Source of the DNA: CAYMAX01 sp964388595
GTDB lineage: Bacteria; Bacteroidota; Bacteroidia; Bacteroidales; UBA932
DNA length: 25,712 nt
Reading direction: 5' to 3'
NCBI GenBank assembly: GCA_964388595.1
Contig: CAYMAX010000019.1
Location: forward strand, 1-25,712
Every line of letters begins with the position of its first letter. Positions within the stretch are counted from its first letter, which is position 1. The notes beneath the pieces were generated by a model. That model was not told the origin of the DNA, did no database searches, and saw only the letters and a list, made by a program, of their open reading frames with translations. Of the stretch, positions 1 through 8,057 are shown piece by piece. Made by a program: the position numbers and the translations under genes.

Positions 1-1
1 A

Positions 2-685
2 GACCCCGTAGTAGTGGATGAACTGTCTGATGTTGCGAGAGTGGGAGGACATCCGTTATTCCCCCATATTTCCATTTTTCACGCTCTCAACCAAAAGGCC
101 ATTGCCAAGCAGTATGCTGCGGAGAAAGGTGTTCCATACAACTCTCTCAATCTGGTAGTTGCCCATCTTGGTGGTGGCGTCTCTGTGGGTGCTCACCTCA
201 AAGGCAAAGTGGTAGATGTCAATAATGCTCTCAACGGAGAAGGTCCTTTTAGTCCTGAAAGAGCCGGTACTCTTCCTGCACTTCAGCTCGCAAAAGTATG
301 TTTTTCAGGGAAATATCCTTTTGAAAAGGTCAAGAAGATGATATCCGGTCAGGGTGGAGTGGTAGCTCATCTGGGTACCAATTCATTTCAGGAAGTGGAG
401 AAGAGAGTATCAGAAGGAGACCAAAATGCCAAACTCATCTCCGATGCCTTTATTTACAATGTCGCTAAAGCTATCGGGTCGATGTCAGTCGTTCTCGGAG
501 GTAAAGTGGATGCCATACTTCTCACCGGAGGTATCGCTTATGGTAAAGGTATGATGGACCAACTTACTGATATGGTATCATTCCTCGCTCCTGTTAAGGT
601 GTACCCCGGTGAAGATGAGATGGGAGCCCTTGCCAAGAATGGTTTGGAAGTCCTGGAAGGGAGAGTGAAGGTAGAGTACTATTAA
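2..685 (+). CDS. buk: Butyrate kinase, 3' part (5' end outside the window)
   Basis: Catalyses the reversible step butyryl phosphate + ADP to butyrate + ATP, the last step of butyrate formation via phosphotransbutyrylase. The frame is open from the first bases (DPVVVDELSDVARVGG), so translation starts upstream and about 228 codons are present of a family that is usually near 355 residues. Acetokinase-superfamily features are visible: SIFHALNQKAIAKQYA, the glycine-rich VVAHLGGGVSVGAH segment, NGEGPFSPERAGTLP, and the C-terminal ATP-site segment ILLTGGIAYGKGMMD. The GTG at 14 is only an internal valine codon. The gene converges on trpB2 and the two stop codons share the palindrome TTAA. Whether a ptb gene lies upstream cannot be seen. 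The butyrate kinase call is firm; a branched-chain acyl kinase is the main alternative. Confidence 0.93.
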   Translation, partial: DPVVVDELSDVARVGGHPLFPHISIFHALNQKAIAKQYAAEKGVPYNSLNLVVAHLGGGVSVGAHLKGKVVDVNNALNGEGPFSPERAGTLPALQLAKVCFSGKYPFEKVKKMISGQGGVVAHLGTNSFQEVEKRVSEGDQNAKLISDAFIYNVAKAIGSMSVVLGGKVDAILLTGGIAYGKGMMDQLTDMVSFLAPVKVYPGEDEMGALAKNGLEVLEGRVKVEYY

Positions 686-1986
686 TCTTGCGACAGGTAA
701 TCCTGATAAGCTTTTAAATCGAGAAGGCCGTGGCCGGAAAGATTGAACAAAATCGTCTTTTCCTCCCCGGCCTTCTTGGCTTTTAGTGCTTCGTTGATAG
801 TAGCTGCTATAGCATGACAGGATTCAGGAGCGGGGATAATTCCCTCTACGCGGGAGAATAATATACCTGCCTTCAATGCATCATTCTGGTCAATATCTAC
901 TGCGCGGATAATACCATCTTTCAGAAGTTGACTCATGATGGCTCCTGCACCATGATAGCGAAGTCCCCCTGCGTGGATGGGTGATGGCTGGAAATCGTTT
1001 CCGAGGCTGTACATTGGTATCAGTGGGGTCATTCCTGCAGAATCACCGAAATCATATTGAAATCTCCCTTTTGTAAGTTTTGGGCAACCGCTGCTTTCTG
1101 CCGCAATAAGGTCAAACTTTCTTTTTCCGGCCAACTGATGGCGCAGAAAAGGAAGACTTATCCCGCCGAAATTTGACCCTCCTCCAAATGCCCCTATGAT
1201 GGTGTCAGGGTAATCATCTGCCATCTCAAACTGTTTCTCTGCTTCAAGTCCGATGATAGTCTGATGAAGCATTACAAAGTTCAATACGCTACCGAGAACA
1301 TATTTCGTGTCAGGCTGTGTCAAAGCCACTTCACACGCTTCTGAAATAGCCATACCGAGTGTCCCCGGGGTGTCGGGAGTCTCCTCCAGAAATTTTCTTC
1401 CGATGATGGTTGTGTCACTTGGGGATGGGATGACTTTGCCGCCGTAAGTCTCCATTACAATTTTGCGAAACGGCTTTTGAGACGAGCTGAGTCTTACCAT
1501 GTATATCAAAGCTGATATTCCGAAATGTTGGCAAGCAATGGCCATGGCAGAGCCCCACTGTCCTGCACCTGTCTCTGTAGTGAGATGCTTCACTCCATCA
1601 ATTTTGTTGAAATAGACCTGAGGTATGGCTGAATTGAGCTTGTGAGAACCTACAGGAGATACCGATTCGTTTTTGAAATATATTTTGGCAGGAGTGTCGA
1701 GGGCTTTTTCAAGTCCACTTGCCCTCACCAATGGAGAGGGGCGATATATCTTATAGAGAGTGCGCACTTCTTTGGGAATTTCAATCCATCTCTCTTTTGA
1801 AAACTCTTGTGCTATCAGGGGTTTGGCAAATAATCCCTCCATATCTTGAGGTGTAAGGGGTTTTTTGGTAACAGGATGTAGCATTGGCTGCAGATCGGGA
1901 AGGTCTGAAAGGACATTATACCATACTTTCGGGAGTTCTTCATCTGTCAATAAATACTTTTTGGTTGTTTTCGTAATTTGTTTCAT
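682..1986 (-). CDS. trpB2: Tryptophan synthase beta chain-like PLP enzyme (TrpB2 type)
   Basis: A TrpB2-family enzyme expected to condense indole with serine (or phosphoserine) to give tryptophan. With the start at 1986 (MKQITKTTKKYLL) it has 434 residues, normal for TrpB2, which is longer than TrpB1. I prefer this start over the ATG at 2046, because the latter lies inside the terminator hairpin of the leader and would add a junk sequence (MRTHAGGFF). Visible: the PLP lysine in PVGSHKLNSA (K116), the catalytic glutamate in TETGAGQWG (E138), and the phosphate-binding GAFGGGSNFGG. No trpA or other trp gene is adjacent, so an indole-salvage role is plausible but inferred. Expression appears to be controlled by the Trp-codon attenuator just upstream (2018-2166). 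The 3' end overlaps buk by 4 bases, convergently. Confidence 0.93.
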   Translation of the reverse strand: MKQITKTTKKYLLTDEELPKVWYNVLSDLPDLQPMLHPVTKKPLTPQDMEGLFAKPLIAQEFSKERWIEIPKEVRTLYKIYRPSPLVRASGLEKALDTPAKIYFKNESVSPVGSHKLNSAIPQVYFNKIDGVKHLTTETGAGQWGSAMAIACQHFGISALIYMVRLSSSQKPFRKIVMETYGGKVIPSPSDTTIIGRKFLEETPDTPGTLGMAISEACEVALTQPDTKYVLGSVLNFVMLHQTIIGLEAEKQFEMADDYPDTIIGAFGGGSNFGGISLPFLRHQLAGKRKFDLIAAESSGCPKLTKGRFQYDFGDSAGMTPLIPMYSLGNDFQPSPIHAGGLRYHGAGAIMSQLLKDGIIRAVDIDQNDALKAGILFSRVEGIIPAPESCHAIAATINEALKAKKAGEEKTILFNLSGHGLLDLKAYQDYLSQD

Positions 1987-2017
1987 GTTTCTTAATATTG
2001 TTATGTTAATAGTAATC

Positions 2018-2053
2018 AAAAAAAAGCCCCCTGCGTGCGTACGCAAGGGGCTT
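2018..2053 (-). terminator. Intrinsic terminator of the trpB2 attenuator
   Basis: On the minus strand, AAGCCCCTTGCG (2053-2042), a 6-base loop (2041-2036) and CGCAGGGGGCTT (2035-2024) form a 12-bp stem with one G-U pair. It is followed by eight T residues (2025-2018). It lies between the leader peptide stop (2076) and the trpB2 start (1986), so it would stop transcription before trpB2. An alternative 9-bp pairing with one bulged A, joining 2096-2088 to 2045-2036, would use up part of the 5' arm and loop and act as antiterminator. Confidence 0.9.
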
Positions 2054-2075
2054 AGAATATAATTATAGACTTATA

Positions 2076-2150
2076 TTATAACACAAGTGCGTCGCAGAAA
2101 AAATGATTTTCGCGCCACCACCAAATGTTATTTAAAGTCGTTCTTTTCAT
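2076..2150 (-). CDS. trpL: Trp leader peptide of the trpB2 attenuator
   Basis: A 24-residue open frame beginning MKRTTLNNIWWW, with three consecutive TGG codons at 2123-2115 and the stop TAA at 2078-2076. It ends 23 bases before the terminator hairpin. Three tandem Trp codons in 24 residues, right before a strong terminator and a tryptophan synthase gene, is the classical layout of ribosome-mediated attenuation. The segment covering the second and third Trp codons can pair weakly (2118-2113 with 2091-2087, one bulge) with the strand that otherwise serves as antiterminator. A ribosome stalled at Trp would therefore free the antiterminator, while one reaching the stop would cover it. I recall a Bacteroidetes RNA motif of this type named Bacteroid-trp. 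The peptide is too short to be picked up by ordinary gene finding. Confidence 0.88.
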   Translation of the reverse strand: MKRTTLNNIWWWRENHFFCDALVL

Positions 2151-2157
2151 ATTTAGC

Positions 2158-3603
2158 TCAAAGGTAGATTTTTTTCTGATTCTTAGTATGAAGAATAAAG
2201 AAAATAAAGAGTGCAACGGCCACAACTACTCCGGTAATATAACTGGCTGCGTGATTGAGAGCGAGTCCGCCAACTTTGTGCGGAGCTATCATAAAATAAC
2301 TAACACAGATAAATGTCATGAATGTGGCAGGAATAGAGAGAAGGAGGTGATTCTTGCCTTTAATGCTGAGGTATTTTGAAATGGTCCAAAGGCAGATGGT
2401 AGCCAATACCTGGTTCATGATGCCTACGAACTTCCAGATAGTGGAGAAGTCAAAATTGCACAGAAATAGAGCAATAACGAAGATGGGAACAGCTACGAAT
2501 AGTCTGTTGACAAGAGGTTTCTGATTGTATTTCAAAGCATCTGCAGCGACTAATCGAAGACTTCTGAAAGCGGTATCACCTGAAGTAATGGGGCATACCA
2601 CTACTCCGAGCACAGCAACAATGGCTCCAATCTTTCCAAGCCAAGATTTGCAGATGGTGTCCACTATGATGGCAGGGGTCATACCCCCTTCGGCAGCAAT
2701 ATTCAGACCTTCGGGACCATTGAAAAATGCCATAGCGGCAGTAGCCCAGATAAGTGCCACAACACCTTCGCATATCATAGCACCATAAAAAATGGGACGA
2801 CCATATTTTTCATCGGAGATACAGCGGGCCATCAGAGGTGATTGGGTAGAATGAAATCCTGAAATGGCACCGCAGGAGACTACAATGAAAAGCATAGGGA
2901 TCAGTATGTTTGATTCGGGGTGTGCATGGAAATTTTTAAAGCTTTGAGGGGTGAGTTCTATCAAATAAATATCTCCGGCAAATCCTTTATATAGCATTAC
3001 CGCGCAGATGGCAGTAGCCATAAATAGCAATAAGCCACCCATAAACGGATAGATCTTGCCTATAATTTTATCTATGGGGAGAAGTGTGGCCAGAATGTAA
3101 TACCCGAAAATGATATATAACCAGATATATTTGTTCCATGAGGTAAGAGAAGTCAATAAATCTGCGGGACCTGTAACGAATGATGAACCAACTGCGAAAA
3201 GGAGAAGAGGTGTGATGATAAGAAGCAGAATCTTGGGCCATTTGCCGAGATACTTGCCAACCAATCCCGGAAGGCTTATCCCGTCGTTGCGAAACGAGAG
3301 CATTCCTATCATGAAATCGAGTGCAGCTCCCATAAAGATGCAGCCTACTACTATCCAAATATATGCAATAGGTCCGTATGCAGCTCCGAGAATGGCACCA
3401 AAAATGGGACCGAGCCCCGCAATGTTTAGAAACTGAATGACGAAAATACGCCATGGTTTGAGTTCTTTATAATCAATACCATCAGCGAGCCTTTTTACGG
3501 GGGTAGCAATAGAGGAGGAGACTCCAAATACCTTCGAAAGGTATTTCCCGTAGAAAAGGTACCCAAGTAGCAGGGCAGTTATAGATACGAAAAAAGTAAT
3601 CAT
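2158..3603 (-). CDS. cstA: CstA-like carbon starvation transporter
   Basis: A 481-residue polytopic inner-membrane protein of the CstA family, whose characterised members take up pyruvate or peptides. The N-terminal signature is clear: LNIAGLGPIFGAILGAAYGP and the sequence following it, ALDFMIGMLSFRNDGISLP, then SGFHSTQSPLMARCISDEKYGRPIFYGAM and the hallmark CPITSGDTAFRSLRL. It is much shorter than E. coli CstA (about 700 residues) but this is a common length in Bacteroidota. The ATG at 3603 follows a TACTTTTG promoter 18 nt upstream. It is transcribed divergently from the MATE gene, and its 3' end overlaps the trp leader promoter. Substrate cannot be told from sequence; pyruvate would suit a fermenter. 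Confidence 0.9.
   Translation of the reverse strand: MITFFVSITALLLGYLFYGKYLSKVFGVSSSIATPVKRLADGIDYKELKPWRIFVIQFLNIAGLGPIFGAILGAAYGPIAYIWIVVGCIFMGAALDFMIGMLSFRNDGISLPGLVGKYLGKWPKILLLIITPLLLFAVGSSFVTGPADLLTSLTSWNKYIWLYIIFGYYILATLLPIDKIIGKIYPFMGGLLLFMATAICAVMLYKGFAGDIYLIELTPQSFKNFHAHPESNILIPMLFIVVSCGAISGFHSTQSPLMARCISDEKYGRPIFYGAMICEGVVALIWATAAMAFFNGPEGLNIAAEGGMTPAIIVDTICKSWLGKIGAIVAVLGVVVCPITSGDTAFRSLRLVAADALKYNQKPLVNRLFVAVPIFVIALFLCNFDFSTIWKFVGIMNQVLATICLWTISKYLSIKGKNHLLLSIPATFMTFICVSYFMIAPHKVGGLALNHAASYITGVVVAVALFIFFILHTKNQKKIYL
2159..2166 (-). promoter_or_regulatory. Bacteroidota -7 element (TACCTTTG) for the trp leader
   Basis: A perfect TAnnTTTG match whose last base is 8 nt before the leader-peptide ATG at 2150. 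It sits inside the last codons of cstA (Tyr-Leu-stop), so the promoter is embedded in the end of the upstream gene. Transcription would begin almost at the leader ATG. No convincing -33 TTTG was found, and read-through from cstA is an alternative source of transcript. Confidence 0.6.
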
Positions 3604-3621
3604 CGTTTAGACAAGTGGAAA

Positions 3622-3629
3622 CAAAAGTA
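3622..3629 (-). promoter_or_regulatory. Bacteroidota -7 element (TACTTTTG) for cstA
   Basis: TAnnTTTG match ending 18 nt before the cstA ATG. It is only 12 nt from the opposing MATE promoter (3642-3649), so RNA polymerase could not occupy both at once and the two genes may be mutually exclusive at initiation. The -33 region is not clear. Confidence 0.6.
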
Positions 3630-3641
3630 GTACTTTTTTCA

Positions 3642-3649
3642 TACTTTTG
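3642..3649 (+). promoter_or_regulatory. Bacteroidota -7 element (TACTTTTG) for the MATE gene
   Basis: TAnnTTTG match followed by C and ending only 5 nt before the ATG at 3655. Since Bacteroidota start sites fall a few nt after this element, the mRNA would be leaderless or nearly so. No -33 TTTG was found at the usual spacing. Confidence 0.6.
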
Positions 3650-3654
3650 CACCA

Positions 3655-5007
3655 ATGAATCAAGGAATTCCTTTAGAACTGGGTACGCAGGATGTTGGAA
3701 AGCTGCTTCGAAAGTATGCTATTCCGGCTATTATCGCTATGACGGCATCCTCTCTCTACAATATGGTGGATGCCATTTTCATTGGCCAGGGGGTAGGTCC
3801 CTATGCCATTTCAGGATTGGCGATAACATTCCCTATTATGAACCTGGCAGCTGCTTTCGGGACGCTGGTGGGAGTGGGTGCTTCTACTCTTTGTTCCATG
3901 CTTCTGGGGCAGAAGAATTATGACATGGCGAGCAAAGTATTGGGCAATGTTGTAGTACTCAATACTATCATCGGTATCGCTTTTTCCTGTTTTACTCTTC
4001 TTTTTCTCGACCCTATTTTGAATTTTTTCGGAGCGAGTGCCAATACAATAGGATATGCAAGAGAATACTTAGTCATAATTCTTGCAGGTAATATCGTCAC
4101 ACATATATATTTAGGACTCAATTCATTACTGCGTTCATCCGGACATCCTAAGCAAGCGATGTCTGCTACCATACTCACAGTCGTGCTCAATGCCATTCTC
4201 GACCCGCTTTTTATCTTCGGATTCAAAATGGGAATAAGAGGAGCAGCCATTGCCACCGTGATAGCCCAATTTGTCTCTTTGATATGGGAAATCGTCATTT
4301 TCAGCAACAAGAATGAATTGATTCATTTCAGAAGAGGTATTTTCCATCTTCAGAAGAAAATAGTGAAGGATTCTCTCATGATAGGTATGGCCCCTTTCCT
4401 AATGAATTTCGTTTCATGCTTTGTAGTTATTTTTATCAATAACAGGCTCTTGAAATATGGCGGAGATTTGGGAGTGGGGGCTTATGGAATAGTGAACAGA
4501 ATAGTATTTGTCTTTTTGATGATAGTGATGGGACTTACTCAGGGTATGCAACCTATTTCAGGTTACAATTACGGAGCAAATCAGATGGACAGGGTCTTTC
4601 AGGTATTGAAGAAAACTATTTTCTATGGAGTGATGATTATGACCATCGGCTTTTTGATTTGTGAAATATTCCCGGGCACGGTAGTATCCATTTTCACTTC
4701 TGATGAAGAACTTATCTCCAAGGCAGCCATCGGGTTGAGAATCACTATGATGCTCTATCCATTTGTGGGATTTCAAGTAGTAACCGGCAACTTTTTTCAG
4801 AGTGTCGGAATGCCTAAGAAAGCGATTGTACTCTCTCTCTCTCGTCAATTATTGTTCTTGGTGCCCTGTTTGTATTTTCTCCCTTTGTGGCTTGATATCA
4901 AAGGAGTCTGGTATAGTTTCCCCATTTCAGACTTTGCTTCATTTATGATGGCTGCCATCATGTTGGGTTCGTTTGTGCGGAGTTATAAAAATAAAAATCT
5001 CGAATAA
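3655..5007 (+). CDS. MATE family multidrug/cation efflux protein
   Basis: A 450-residue inner-membrane antiporter of the MATE family, expected to export organic cations or drugs in exchange for H+ or Na+. It has the family length and about twelve hydrophobic segments. Typical motifs are LRKYAIPAIIAMTASSLYN and DAIFIGQGVGPYAISG near the N terminus, the SATILTVVLNAILDPLFIFG half-repeat, and GLTQGMQPISGYNYGA opening the second half. The ATG at 3655 fits the family N terminus (MNQGIPLELGTQ). It shares a transcript with the following kinase-like gene, one base downstream. The exported substrate is unknown. Confidence 0.94.
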   Translation: MNQGIPLELGTQDVGKLLRKYAIPAIIAMTASSLYNMVDAIFIGQGVGPYAISGLAITFPIMNLAAAFGTLVGVGASTLCSMLLGQKNYDMASKVLGNVVVLNTIIGIAFSCFTLLFLDPILNFFGASANTIGYAREYLVIILAGNIVTHIYLGLNSLLRSSGHPKQAMSATILTVVLNAILDPLFIFGFKMGIRGAAIATVIAQFVSLIWEIVIFSNKNELIHFRRGIFHLQKKIVKDSLMIGMAPFLMNFVSCFVVIFINNRLLKYGGDLGVGAYGIVNRIVFVFLMIVMGLTQGMQPISGYNYGANQMDRVFQVLKKTIFYGVMIMTIGFLICEIFPGTVVSIFTSDEELISKAAIGLRITMMLYPFVGFQVVTGNFFQSVGMPKKAIVLSLSRQLLFLVPCLYFLPLWLDIKGVWYSFPISDFASFMMAAIMLGSFVRSYKNKNLE

Positions 5008-5008
5008 T

Positions 5009-5602
5009 ATGAAAGGCAATGTAATTATCTGCATAGGAAGGCAGTTGGGAAGCGGTGGGAGAGAGGTGGCTCATATTATATCCCAAAAGATGGGTATTTC
5101 TTTCTATGACAGGGAAATAATAGAAATAGCAGCCCGTCAGAGCGGGATATCTGCAGAAATGTTTGAGAAGGCTGACGAGAAGCCCTCCGACAAATTTATG
5201 GGTGGATTTATGAATACACAGGGTTATATAGACAACAATTCGCTTTTCTTGATACAAAGTGAGACGATACGTGCCCTTGCTGCAAAAGGTTCTTCTGTCT
5301 TTGTGGGAAGATGTGCAGACTACATTCTTCGTGACTATCCCCATCTGTTGTCTGTGTTTATTACTGCTGATATTGCAGACAGGGTGTCAAGGCTCTGTTC
5401 TTTGTTCTCCATTGATGAAGAAAAGGCCAAAGAGATGATTAAAGTGACAGATAAGAAAAGGGCTGAATACTATAATTTTTACACATTCAAGGAATGGGGT
5501 GCCGCTTCTTCTTACAATGTATGTCTCAGTACATCAGGAGTGGGAGTAGATGTGATAGCGGACAGAATAATCGAGATGAGTACCCATAAAGGCAATAAGT
5601 AA
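5009..5602 (+). CDS. Cytidylate kinase-like family protein
   Basis: A 197-residue P-loop protein of the cytidylate-kinase-like family (the Pfam Cytidylate_kin2 type), common in anaerobes and distinct from housekeeping Cmk. The N terminus carries the nucleotide-binding loop in CIGRQLGSGGREVA, followed by FYDREIIEIAARQSGIS and the central VFVGRCADYILRDYP, which parallels the GRDIGT region of true Cmk. I chose ATG 5009, one base after the MATE stop, because it gives the normal family start (MKGNVIICIG); the frame is open further upstream inside the MATE gene. Substrate is not established for the family. Probably co-transcribed with the MATE gene and convergent with the SDR gene 7 nt away. Confidence 0.88.
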   Translation: MKGNVIICIGRQLGSGGREVAHIISQKMGISFYDREIIEIAARQSGISAEMFEKADEKPSDKFMGGFMNTQGYIDNNSLFLIQSETIRALAAKGSSVFVGRCADYILRDYPHLLSVFITADIADRVSRLCSLFSIDEEKAKEMIKVTDKKRAEYYNFYTFKEWGAASSYNVCLSTSGVGVDVIADRIIEMSTHKGNK

Positions 5603-5609
5603 GACAAAG

Positions 5610-7073
5610 TTATTTGCGGTTCCAAACTTGGGCAAAGAAAGGATTTCCTTTGGCTATCTCTTCAAAGTGCCATGGATTTTCTCCCTCTACATATTTAGGA
5701 AGACACTCGGGACACCAGTGACCTCCCCGAAGGATAGTGTTTGGTGTAGCTGTAAATCGATGTCCGAATTGGCATTCCCATTCGAGAGGGGAGTATAAAT
5801 CTCCTTTCTCCATATTCTGCGACAGACATTTTCCACCTCTGAACTCTGCGGCAACACGCATATCATCTATATCGAGTTGGCTGGTAGGCTTAGTCTCGTC
5901 ATATCCGTGAGAATGGATGATGGGGACATCGGATGGATGACTCCTATCGAAATCTCTCCATGAAGGAATCTTTTTCCACTCCTCTATAGATCCAAAATGT
6001 GCCTTTATGCGCTCCATATTGTGATGCTTGAACCAGTATAGGGTACCTAATGGCTTAGATGAAGTCACGTGCTTCATAAACAATCTGATGAGAGGTGCGG
6101 GAGCTATGGGTGCAAGACTAAAGTACCAGGGCAACTGCTTTTTGAGCATACGGAAATATTCTTTGCAGTCGATATTGGCTCTGAAATGGAGAAAATGTTC
6201 CAATACATCAGCATCAAGATACCATTGACCATGGAAATTTTGGGTAGCGAACCAATTGATGTCAAATACCTTCTCAACAGGGGGGCAGGATATGGTCTTG
6301 AGCAATAACTGTTCAAAATCGTAGTTGGTAAGACGAAATGAAGGACCGCTGCTTAGATTGTAAAAGCCTCTCCAAAACTCCTGTGGTACATCCTCTTCGC
6401 ATACATTGGCTAAAACTCTGCCGGAATCTTCGATAGTGCTCCACTCCAGCACACTTGCAAATGGAACGTGATAGGCTATGGGGTCATCTGCTTTCATCAG
6501 CAGTTTTGGATACAACATCCCGCTTTGACGGATAGATACCCATTTTTTAAGGCCTGACTCAGAGATGATGAACTCCGCAAGACATTTAGAGACAGAATAG
6601 TAATCCAAAATGCTGGTGTAGATGGGGTCTCCGCATCTACCCCAGTGATAGGGGACAGTATGCTGTCCTGTCTGTGCCACAGAACCGATATAGACAACCC
6701 CTATCTCATTGGCATTGGGTTGGGCTTTTACCGCTTTTACGATATATTGTGCAGCTGTGACATTGACTTTCATAGTCTTGGCAGGGAACATATCGGCAGC
6801 AGGGGAGACCATCCCTCCCACGTGCAGAACGAAATCGGCTCCTGATACACCTTTTAGTACATCAGAGTAGTTCATAAGGTCGCCCCAAATGATATTTAAC
6901 CCTTCGGTGTGACTATATGGGGCAAGTTTTTTTTGATTGACTTTGCTCGGCCTGGCAAGTATGGTGATATTGAAATGGTCTGTACGCTTGAGCAACTCCA
7001 TAAGTCCGGCCCAGCCCATATTGCCTGTAGCACCTGTCAGAAATATGTTTTTCTTGGTAGCAGTTGTCTTCAT
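5610..7073 (-). CDS. NAD-dependent epimerase/SDR protein with C-terminal zinc-ribbon-like domain
   Basis: A 487-residue protein. The N-terminal half is an extended short-chain dehydrogenase/epimerase: Rossmann glycine motif FLTGATGNMGWAG (residues 11-23), IGSVAQTG at the catalytic serine strand, and YYSVSK giving Y159-x3-K163. The C-terminal part (about 405-487) is different: C416, C434 followed by GH, then the CPEC pair C454/C457. This has the look of a treble-clef or zinc-ribbon fold of the kind with GGKCLS, W-x-C-x2-GH and WCP-x-C. I recognise both halves but not the overall function; substrate is unknown. It is the last gene of a four-gene operon, its ATG directly abutting the stop of the FKBP-like gene. 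Confidence 0.85.
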   Translation of the reverse strand: MKTTATKKNIFLTGATGNMGWAGLMELLKRTDHFNITILARPSKVNQKKLAPYSHTEGLNIIWGDLMNYSDVLKGVSGADFVLHVGGMVSPAADMFPAKTMKVNVTAAQYIVKAVKAQPNANEIGVVYIGSVAQTGQHTVPYHWGRCGDPIYTSILDYYSVSKCLAEFIISESGLKKWVSIRQSGMLYPKLLMKADDPIAYHVPFASVLEWSTIEDSGRVLANVCEEDVPQEFWRGFYNLSSGPSFRLTNYDFEQLLLKTISCPPVEKVFDINWFATQNFHGQWYLDADVLEHFLHFRANIDCKEYFRMLKKQLPWYFSLAPIAPAPLIRLFMKHVTSSKPLGTLYWFKHHNMERIKAHFGSIEEWKKIPSWRDFDRSHPSDVPIIHSHGYDETKPTSQLDIDDMRVAAEFRGGKCLSQNMEKGDLYSPLEWECQFGHRFTATPNTILRGGHWCPECLPKYVEGENPWHFEEIAKGNPFFAQVWNRK

Positions 7074-8057
7074 CTAATCATCATCATCTTCTACCCATAT
7101 TTTGAAGAACAGAGGTGTGTATGGTGGCATCCCGCTTCCTGTCGAGACTAAAGTACCGGCATCTCCATAACCCATATCAGAGAAGAAAAATGTCACTGCA
7201 ATATCTCCATATTTCATACGATTCAAAGCTCTTGCAAAGCCGTCTACGACAGAGGCGTTTTCCAAAAAAGTAGCTTCATCGGAAAAATACTGTACAGAGA
7301 GAGCATCGTATGTATTGGAACTTGAATAGATATGATATTTCTTGGCACTATCGGCGATATTGGTGTCGAAAACTTTACCGTCGAGGTATTTTCCTATGTA
7401 TCTGACTGATACTGTAGTCTCATCGGCGATAGTATCTGATTCGGAAGAAAATATCTTTTGGAAGTAAAATCCATATTTGGTGGAGTCAAGTCGAGGATAA
7501 TATTTCGCTGCGAAAGATTCGAGAGTATCTATCTGATAATCAGTGATATCATCCACAACATCGAGAATGTGGATGTCATAAATCTCGCATACCCCGTCAC
7601 CTGTGATAGTATTGCCTGTCTCAAGGTCAAGCAACCAAGGGGGAATGATAGATTTGGTAAATCCTTCTGACTTCATCCCCATGACTATCTCTCTGATGCC
7701 TGCAGTCTGATCTGCCACCGACCAAACTCTTGGTCCGTAATAGTTGGTAGCTGAATAATAACCTATTCTTTTGGCGACGTCTTCATAGGAAGTGGAGGCA
7801 TAAGTACCGTCCAAAGTACGGATGGAATAGTGTACGAAAATAAATGTGCTGTCTTCTATTAAATCACCTGTGCCTTCAACTCTTTCCAAAATATAGAGAC
7901 CTGATTCTGAAGGTGAGACATCAGGATAATGAGTCTGGACATAGGCTGCAAGGATTCTTTTCTGAACAGATTCAGATGTCTCACTGGTCTCTTTGGCGCA
8001 TGAGTACAAAAGGGAGCCAGCCAACAATATAAGAATTGGGAAAATATATCTTTTCAT
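7074..8057 (-). CDS. Lipoprotein with two FKBP-type peptidyl-prolyl isomerase-like domains
   Basis: A 327-residue predicted lipoprotein: a short positive N terminus, hydrophobic stretch and lipobox LLYSC (C20), so it should be anchored in the cell envelope, probably the outer membrane. Two tandem FKBP-like units can be seen. The first covers about 30-165 (SGLYILERVEGTGDLIEDSTFIFVHYS; IREIVMGMKSEG). The second covers about 180-327 (YGFYFQKIFSSESDTIADET; VSVRYIGKYLDGKVFDTN; VDGFARALNRMKYGD; and a closing FFKIWVEDDDD strand). Aromatic active-site residues are only partly kept, so isomerase activity is not certain. Its start overlaps the previous gene by one base (TAATG) and the SDR gene follows with no gap. 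The acidic C-terminal tail is notable. Confidence 0.82.
   Translation of the reverse strand: MKRYIFPILILLAGSLLYSCAKETSETSESVQKRILAAYVQTHYPDVSPSESGLYILERVEGTGDLIEDSTFIFVHYSIRTLDGTYASTSYEDVAKRIGYYSATNYYGPRVWSVADQTAGIREIVMGMKSEGFTKSIIPPWLLDLETGNTITGDGVCEIYDIHILDVVDDITDYQIDTLESFAAKYYPRLDSTKYGFYFQKIFSSESDTIADETTVSVRYIGKYLDGKVFDTNIADSAKKYHIYSSSNTYDALSVQYFSDEATFLENASVVDGFARALNRMKYGDIAVTFFFSDMGYGDAGTLVSTGSGMPPYTPLFFKIWVEDDDD

Noticed and set aside
1987..2046. Longer trpB2 N terminus starting at 2046
   Set aside because: The extension would be read from inside the terminator stem and has no family similarity; ATG 1986 gives the usual TrpB2 start.
1865..2062. Plus-strand open frame across the start of trpB2 and the terminator hairpin
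   Set aside because: No recognisable domain; antisense to the firmly identified trpB2 and the attenuator.
2125..2379. Plus-strand open frame overlapping the end of cstA and the trp leader
   Set aside because: No recognisable domain; it lies opposite well-supported minus-strand genes and is their shadow.
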